A DNA stretch of 32,704 nt, from positions 1 through 32,704 of the forward strand of contig SLRT01000044.1 of NCBI GenBank assembly GCA_007130825.1. The letters run 5' to 3'. The position numbers and the translations under genes are program-made. Position 1 is the stretch's first letter; each line of letters opens with the position of its first letter. The DNA comes from Syntrophomonadaceae bacterium (GTDB lineage: Bacteria; Bacillota; Dethiobacteria; DTU022). Positions 27,137 through 32,704 of the stretch are shown piece by piece. The notes below the pieces were generated by a model. It was not told the DNA's origin, did no database searches, and was given only the letters and a program-made list of their open reading frames with translations.

Positions 27137-28528
27137 CTATTTCCCCAGGCAAAATTCACTGAATATCTTATCGAGAAGATCTTCATTAATAGTATCACCG
27201 GTTATTTCACCCATTTTACTCCAGGCATTTTGTATTTCCAAGCTGATAATTTCTAAAGGTTGGGTCTCGACGGCCGTTATAGCATTTTCAATATTGATCA
27301 GCGCTTCATTAATAATTTCTTCGTGTCTTAGCGAAACGATCACCGGGTTTTCCATCTCCATATTTGAATCAAATAGACGATCCAACTCCACCGTCACCGC
27401 ATCTTCCAAACGCTTGATCCCCTGACCTTTTATCGCAGCAGTTTCAACTATTTCCGCCCCCGGACAGCAATATTTTATTTGATCCGAAGTTAGTTTTTGT
27501 TCAAGATCGGACTTATTAATGACTACAACCAGGCCCTGATTATGCCGTTTTAGGCTGGCAAGCTCTTCATCTGTATCAGTCCACGGAGCCGAACCGTCAA
27601 TAACCAATATTATTAAACAGGCCTGATCTGCTGCCGAGCGAGACAGATCTATTCCCTGTTTTTCAACTGGATCACAGGTTCCCTGTATCCCGGCGGTATC
27701 AATCAAGCGAATAGGGTAACCTCCAAGGTTCATATATCCTTCTAACAAATCACGCGTAGTCCCGGGTATTTCATGAACTATAGCTCTTTGTTGTTGAAGC
27801 AAAGCATTAAGAAGAGATGATTTTCCTACGTTTGGCTTACCAATTATAGCAACAGAAACCCCTTCCTGGTAGGCGCGGTTTCTTTCCACCCCCTGTATCA
27901 GCATCTGCAATTCTGCTTTTACTTCTTCAAGCCCCCGATCTAATGCAGCATGATCCAAATCATCAGGATCAAATTCATCCGGATAATCAAAAGAAGCCTC
28001 GAGGGGAGCCCTAAGAGTTATTAATTTCTCTCTTAATGCTTCCACCTGATTCATCAATTCACCCTGCAGTCCCCGGGCAGCCATTTTAACCGCTTCTTCG
28101 GAACGGGCCCGAATCATGTTAAGGACTGCTTCGGCCTGGCTGAGATCAATTCTGCCGTTAATAAATGCTCTTTTTGTAAACTCGCCCGGTTCAGCTAAAC
28201 GGGCGCCGGCTTCCAAAACCAGTTTTTGAATAGAACGTAGGGTATAGACTCCGCTGTGACAATTGATTTCAACTATATCTTCGCGCGTATAAGTATTTGG
28301 AGCAGACATAAAAGCAACCAATACTTCATCAATCAAATTCTTCTGAAAGTCCTTAATATACCCGTAGTATAAATATCGCGGTTTAGGATATCCGGATTGA
28401 TTTTTTTTGCTACAAGCAAAAACTCGGTCGACAATAGCAAAAGCACAAGGACCGCTTAGGCGAACTATCCCTATTCCGCCTTCACCAAGTGGAGTACTGA
28501 TTGCAGCAATGGTCTCATTTTCCCTCAC
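27137..28528 (-). CDS. mnmE: tRNA modification GTPase MnmE/TrmE
   Basis: ETIAAISTPLGEGGIGIVRLSG; VAIIGKPNVGKSSLLNALL; IVHEIPGTTRDLLEG; C-terminal FCLGK. Confidence 0.97.
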   Translation of the reverse strand: MRENETIAAISTPLGEGGIGIVRLSGPCAFAIVDRVFACSKKNQSGYPKPRYLYYGYIKDFQKNLIDEVLVAFMSAPNTYTREDIVEINCHSGVYTLRSIQKLVLEAGARLAEPGEFTKRAFINGRIDLSQAEAVLNMIRARSEEAVKMAARGLQGELMNQVEALREKLITLRAPLEASFDYPDEFDPDDLDHAALDRGLEEVKAELQMLIQGVERNRAYQEGVSVAIIGKPNVGKSSLLNALLQQQRAIVHEIPGTTRDLLEGYMNLGGYPIRLIDTAGIQGTCDPVEKQGIDLSRSAADQACLIILVIDGSAPWTDTDEELASLKRHNQGLVVVINKSDLEQKLTSDQIKYCCPGAEIVETAAIKGQGIKRLEDAVTVELDRLFDSNMEMENPVIVSLRHEEIINEALINIENAITAVETQPLEIISLEIQNAWSKMGEITGDTINEDLLDKIFSEFCLGK

Positions 28529-28557
28529 AGCGAAACCTCATTTCTTAATTTGTTTCA

Positions 28558-28585
28558 TTAAAAAACCGCCCCGTTTTGGGGCGGC
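28558..28585 (-). terminator. Rho-independent terminator downstream of jag
   Basis: Minus-strand CCGCCCC AAAAC GGGGCGG TTTTTTAATG: 7-bp perfect GC stem then T-run. Confidence 0.93.
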
Positions 28586-28596
28586 GCCTGAAATTT

Positions 28597-28612
28597 TGTT
28601 TAACGTGGAACA
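28597..28612. promoter_or_regulatory. parS: parS-like site overlapping the 3' end of jag
   Basis: Minus-strand TGTTCCACGTTAAACA, one mismatch to the degenerate consensus TGTTNCACGTGAAACA. Confidence 0.55.
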
Positions 28613-29220
28613 ATTATTACTTTCCGGTAAGGCTCTTCCCCGGTACTGCCTGTATAAATACCCGGATAATTTTGCAAGGCAAGATGTATAATCCTTCTTT
28701 CCTGGGGGGTCATCGGTTCAAGCGCCTTCTCACATCCTTCTTCAACCACTTTTCGAGCTACATTTTTTGCAAGCTGTATCAATGTTTTCTCGCGTCTGGA
28801 CCTGTAATTCTCAACATCTAGAACAATCATTTTTTTCAGTTCAGAATATTGCCTTCTGACAATCACTCCCAACAAGTATTGCAGGTCACTGAGGGTTCGT
28901 CCCCGTCGTCCGATTAACGCACCTACATCACTACCATATATTTCAGCTTTTAGTTTTTCTTCATCTTCTGTAACGATTACCCTGCCTTCAATTTTCATGT
29001 ATCTCAGCAATTCTTCCAGGTATGTTTCAACAAATTCAACGGGGGTTTTAACCGGACGTACATGAACCCGGGCATTTCTTCCGCCAAGTATGCCAAATAT
29101 ACCCTGGTTCGGTTCCTCTTTCACTTCGACTATCGCATTGTCTTTTTTTATGCCAAGAGATGTAAGGGCTTTTTCAACAGCTTCCTCTAATGTTCTGCCT
29201 GTTGCTTCACATTCATTCAT
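28600..29220 (-). CDS. jag: Jag/KhpB-type RNA-binding protein (Jag-N, KH, R3H)
   Basis: ECEATGRTLEEAVEKALTSLGI; LIGRRGRTLSDLQYLLGVIVRRQ (KH); MTPQERRIIHLALQNYPGIYTGSTGEEPYRKVII (R3H). Confidence 0.94.
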   Translation of the reverse strand: MNECEATGRTLEEAVEKALTSLGIKKDNAIVEVKEEPNQGIFGILGGRNARVHVRPVKTPVEFVETYLEELLRYMKIEGRVIVTEDEEKLKAEIYGSDVGALIGRRGRTLSDLQYLLGVIVRRQYSELKKMIVLDVENYRSRREKTLIQLAKNVARKVVEEGCEKALEPMTPQERRIIHLALQNYPGIYTGSTGEEPYRKVIIVPR

Positions 29221-30119
29221 TTTTTACCCTTCCCTTTTTTCTTCTTCTTTGTTTTTCCATCCTTCAGGGCAGTCTTTTTGTCGCTGCTTCTTGCTGTCTT
29301 TTGTTCACTGCTTCCCGTTGTTATGTTTTCAACCGCGTTTACCTCTTTAGTTTTAACGTCTTGCTGATCCTTGGGTTGTGTTATCACAACCTCTTCCCCT
29401 TTTAGTCTTTCCAAATAATTTATAAACTTGTGCTGTGCTAATGAAAAAACATTATTCATAGTCCAATATATAACCAGGCCAATTGGAAAGCTGAAACTAA
29501 AGACAGTAATCATTCCCGGCATTAAGTAAAGCATCATTTTCTGACTGCTATCAGCAGGCATAGACATCTTTGAGTATAAATAAGTTGTTGCCCCGGCGAT
29601 AATGGGAAACAGGTAATATATGCCATAATCAGCAAAATTTACTGTTAATTGGTTAAGTATTGTATGTTCAGCTTCACCATATATTATGGTGGGCAGGTAC
29701 GTCAAATTAACAAATTCTGCAGACTGAAATAAATATGGACTAAAAACATCACCCCTGCCTTCAACTATTGTTTTGATTATGTCAGGTTCTCTTAGCAATC
29801 TGAAGATCCCGATCAAAAATGGAAACTGGACTAACAACGGCAGGCACCCGGCCAGCGGGTTCATATTATTTTCCTTCATAAATTCGCTCACTGCCTGGTT
29901 CTGCTTTTGTTTATCATCTTTATACTTTTGCTGTATTTTCTTCAATTCCGGTTGCAACTTTTGCATTCTTTTAGTGCTTTGTATCTGCTTGTTGTTTAAA
30001 GGATAAGTTATTAACTTAACCATCAAGGTGAGAATTATTATCGCTACTCCGAAGTTCGGCACATAGCTATATATAAAACCAATTATTTCGCCGAAAATTT
30101 GAGCTATATTTTCTATCAT
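29217..30119 (-). CDS. yidC: YidC/Oxa1/SpoIIIJ membrane protein insertase
   Basis: NFGVAIIILTLMVKLITYPLNNKQIQSTKRMQKLQPELKKIQQKYKDDKQKQNQAVSEFMKENNMNPLAGCLPLLVQFPFLIGIF. Confidence 0.96.
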   Translation of the reverse strand: MIENIAQIFGEIIGFIYSYVPNFGVAIIILTLMVKLITYPLNNKQIQSTKRMQKLQPELKKIQQKYKDDKQKQNQAVSEFMKENNMNPLAGCLPLLVQFPFLIGIFRLLREPDIIKTIVEGRGDVFSPYLFQSAEFVNLTYLPTIIYGEAEHTILNQLTVNFADYGIYYLFPIIAGATTYLYSKMSMPADSSQKMMLYLMPGMITVFSFSFPIGLVIYWTMNNVFSLAQHKFINYLERLKGEEVVITQPKDQQDVKTKEVNAVENITTGSSEQKTARSSDKKTALKDGKTKKKKKGKGKK

Positions 30120-30141
30120 TTATTTTCCACCTTCCATTATA

Positions 30142-30405
30142 TTACTCTACAGGGTGATAACCGCCCGGATTAAACGGGTGACATTTTAATACCCTTTTTA
30201 TACCCATAATCAGACCTTTACAAAAGCCATACTTTGATACTGCCTCATAAGTGTACTGTGAGCAAGAAGGATAAAATCGGCACACCTGCGGTTTTAGAGG
30301 AGAAATAAACAGCCCGTAAAACCTGATCAGCGCCAGGCACGCTATGGTTACCGGTCGCTCTGCTGCCTTAAAGCCTTTTTCTGCAGCAACTTTCCTTTCC
30401 GGCAT
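30142..30405 (-). CDS. yidD: Membrane protein insertion efficiency factor YidD
   Basis: [61 protein letters not shown]. Confidence 0.95.
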   Translation of the reverse strand: MPERKVAAEKGFKAAERPVTIACLALIRFYGLFISPLKPQVCRFYPSCSQYTYEAVSKYGFCKGLIMGIKRVLKCHPFNPGGYHPVE

Positions 30406-30722
30406 AGATCAAACAACTCCTTACATGCTTCTTGAAAAGAAACATCTACTGCCGGCTTTCGTGCAATCAAAATAAAATCATATCCTTTATGCAAATTAAC
30501 TTCAATTTTATAAAAAGCTTCTCTGTAGATTCTTTTGATCTTATTCCGTACTACACTTTTTCCAACTTTTTTGCTGATTGAAAAACCAATACGATTAATA
30601 TTTTTTCCGTTTGGGCAGTAATAAAGGACGATATTTCTAGATACCACCGTCCTGCCCTTTCTGTAGACCCTTTTAAATTCCCAGTTTTTCTTAAGCCTCA
30701 AAGATGCCTTTTGACCTTTCAA
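30348..30722 (-). CDS. rnpA: Ribonuclease P protein component (TTG start)
   Basis: [29 protein letters not shown]...[28 protein letters not shown]. Confidence 0.95.
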   Translation of the reverse strand: MKGQKASLRLKKNWEFKRVYRKGRTVVSRNIVLYYCPNGKNINRIGFSISKKVGKSVVRNKIKRIYREAFYKIEVNLHKGYDFILIARKPAVDVSFQEACKELFDLCRKGKLLQKKALRQQSDR

Positions 30723-30853
30723 GCGCTTATTTTGTTTCTCATTTTCTTTCTTCTGTTTCTTACAACCTTTCTTCCGCCTTTAGTACTCATTCTTTTCAGA
30801 AAGCCGTGCACTCTTTTACGTTTTCTTTTTTTGGGCTGATATGTTCTTTTCAT
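30719..30853 (-). CDS. rpmH: 50S ribosomal protein L34 (not in the supplied ORF track)
   Basis: Own translation: [44 protein letters not shown]; upstream of rnpA. Confidence 0.97.
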   Translation of the reverse strand: MKRTYQPKKRKRKRVHGFLKRMSTKGGRKVVRNRRKKMRNKISA

Positions 30854-31024
30854 TATTATCCCTTCATTTTAGCATTCAGAATCAAAGGAAATTATACAGC
30901 AACGCAGGTAAACGTGTCAAGGCAACCATCTTACAAATAAGATAATATCTAAAGTTTGCAGCTAAATAACTTTGCTTTTATTTTAATTTTCGGCCTCTCT
31001 TTTTGTTCTTATCTTTGCAGTTAC

Positions 31025-31124
31025 TGTGGATATCTGTTAATATATTGCACACAGCAAGAAACATGCATTACTGAACAGAGTTATTCACATTTATTGTTAA
31101 TAACTTCTCTTTTATGTGAATAAC
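31025..31124. promoter_or_regulatory. oriC-associated DnaA-box cluster upstream of dnaA
   Basis: TGTGGATAT 31025-31033 (minus ATATCCACA, 8/9); TTATTCACA 31081-31089 (8/9); TGTGAATAA 31115-31123 (minus TTATTCACA, 8/9). Confidence 0.75.
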
Positions 31125-31160
31125 CTTATTAACTCTTGCTCTTTTGGGGAGGCTTAAGCA

Positions 31161-32552
31161 ATGAACAGTCACCTAAATGAAATATGGCAGCTTATCATTT
31201 CTGAACTGAGCAAGGAATTGAACAAGCCCAGCTTTGAAACATGGTTCAATCTGACCAAACCTTTATCTTTTGATAATAACTGCCTTGTAATCGAGGTCCC
31301 CAATGATTTTACCAAGGAATGGTTTGAAACACGATACAGCAACCAAATAGTTAGGGCAATGAAAGAAATTACAAAAGAAGATTACAAAGTCAGTTTTGTT
31401 ATTGCTCCCGAGTTTGATGATAAAGAGCAAAGTGCTCTGCAAACAGATAATTTCGAACAAACCAGGACTCTTCCCCCTGATCGCCTGCCCTTCCGTCAGG
31501 GTGACGATGATTTAAAAAACAAGTACATAGCCAGTTTCAATCCACGTTATACTTTTGATTCTTTCGTTGTCGGTGCCTGCAATCGTCTTTCGCATGCTGC
31601 CTCCCAGGCAGTTGCCGAAAGCCCGGCCAGAGCATACAATCCTCTTTTTATCTATGGCGGTGTCGGCCTGGGTAAAACACACCTTCTTCATGCTATCGGC
31701 CAATACACCCTTATAAAACAAGGGTTTTCAAGGGTTTTTTATTTTTCATCAGAAAAATTTACTAATGAATTCATTAATGCAATCCGTGACAACAAAACCC
31801 TTGAATTCAGAAATAAATACCGTACCATGGATATATTGTTGATTGATGATGTGCAGTTTTTAGCCGGCAAAGAACAAACCCAGGAAGAATTTTTTCACAC
31901 CTTTAATGCTCTTCACGATAATAACAGGCAGATAATCATTTCCAGCGACCGTCCTCCAAAAGAAATTCCTACTTTAGAAGATCGCTTGCGTTCACGTTTT
32001 GAATGGGGATTGATAACCGATCTGCAAACACCTGATTTAGAAACAAGAACGGCAATTTTAAGGAAAAAAGCCCTTTCCGATGGTATAGACATTCCAGATC
32101 AAGTAATCCAGTATATTGCCGAAAAAATTGTCACCAACATCCGGGAATTAGAAGGCGCACTAATCCGCATTATAGCATATGCTTCGCTTTCCGACACTCC
32201 TGTAACCCTGGAATTGACCGAAGCAGCATTACAAGACATTATTTTTACCCGCAAAAAACATATAACTATCAATACTATTATTGAAGCAACAGCAGAATGT
32301 TTTAATATTCAACCGGCAGAAATTAGATCAAAAAAACGAACTCAGAATATTGCCCTGACCAGGCAAGTGGCCATGTACCTCTGCCGTATGCTTACCGATT
32401 TATCTTTACCAAAAATTGGAGAAGAATTTGGGGGAAGAGATCACACCACTGTTTTACATGCCTTTAATAAAATAGAGGTCATGGTAACCAATGATAGAGA
32501 TTTTAAGCACCGTCTTGAATTAATTAAGAATAGTATACTGGATAATTCCTGA
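31161..32552 (+). CDS. dnaA: Chromosomal replication initiator DnaA
   Basis: NPRYTFDSFVVGACNRLSHAASQAVAE; YGGVGLGKTHLLHAIG; LLIDDVQFLAGKEQTQEEFFHTFN; C-term GGRDHTTVLHAFNKI. Confidence 0.98.
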   Translation: MNSHLNEIWQLIISELSKELNKPSFETWFNLTKPLSFDNNCLVIEVPNDFTKEWFETRYSNQIVRAMKEITKEDYKVSFVIAPEFDDKEQSALQTDNFEQTRTLPPDRLPFRQGDDDLKNKYIASFNPRYTFDSFVVGACNRLSHAASQAVAESPARAYNPLFIYGGVGLGKTHLLHAIGQYTLIKQGFSRVFYFSSEKFTNEFINAIRDNKTLEFRNKYRTMDILLIDDVQFLAGKEQTQEEFFHTFNALHDNNRQIIISSDRPPKEIPTLEDRLRSRFEWGLITDLQTPDLETRTAILRKKALSDGIDIPDQVIQYIAEKIVTNIRELEGALIRIIAYASLSDTPVTLELTEAALQDIIFTRKKHITINTIIEATAECFNIQPAEIRSKKRTQNIALTRQVAMYLCRMLTDLSLPKIGEEFGGRDHTTVLHAFNKIEVMVTNDRDFKHRLELIKNSILDNS

Positions 32553-32636
32553 ATAACCTGTTGATTAGTTGTGTGCTTTCCATCCTTTTATTATTATGCA
32601 CTACTAAATCAATCTTTAAACAACCATTTTAATAAC

Positions 32637-32645
32637 TTATCCACA
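32637..32645 (+). promoter_or_regulatory. Perfect DnaA box downstream of dnaA (dnaA-dnaN region, truncated)
   Basis: TTATCCACA read directly, in AT-rich sequence. Confidence 0.85.
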
Positions 32646-32704
32646 TTTTTTCTTTTAATGATATAATTATTCCAGCTTGATGTATAAACTTTTTTTTAGA
32701 CAAA

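Noticed and set aside
1-32704. CRISPR arrays, transposases, phage genes, rRNA or tRNA genes
   Set aside because: None recognized by eye on either strand; tRNAs would need a tRNAscan run to exclude formally

Overview
The window is an oriC-proximal segment of a low-to-moderate GC Firmicutes (Clostridia-like) chromosome. Gene content and synteny support this. Nearly everything left of oriC is on the minus strand, and dnaA is on the plus strand at the right end, so transcription runs codirectionally with replication away from the origin. From right to left it contains: dnaA with DnaA boxes; rpmH (absent from the supplied ORF track, found by eye), rnpA, yidD, yidC, jag; mnmE, rsmG (with no mnmG between them), noc-like parB, parA/soj, parB/spo0J with a near-perfect parS; an M23 peptidase plus bactofilin pair; adk, DUF951, ychF; an AI-2E family permease; rpsF-ssb-rpsR with a candidate S6:S18 leader; rplI-dnaB and a COG2509-type FAD dehydrogenase; an eight-gene accessory operon (FadR-type regulator, LarA/DUF2088 protein, five-component Liv-type ABC transporter, GlcD-type FAD oxidase); and a G5/M23 peptidase with walR-walK-yycH (truncated). 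The strongest candidate for something under-described is the fadR-larA-livKHMGF-glcD operon, read as 2-hydroxyacid/lactate import, racemization and oxidation. It has a good promoter with an overlapping GT-N3-AC operator. Second is a short leader with a terminator-like hairpin upstream of the M23/bactofilin unit. Most of the rest is ordinary housekeeping. All functional calls come from reading the sequence; no database search was run.
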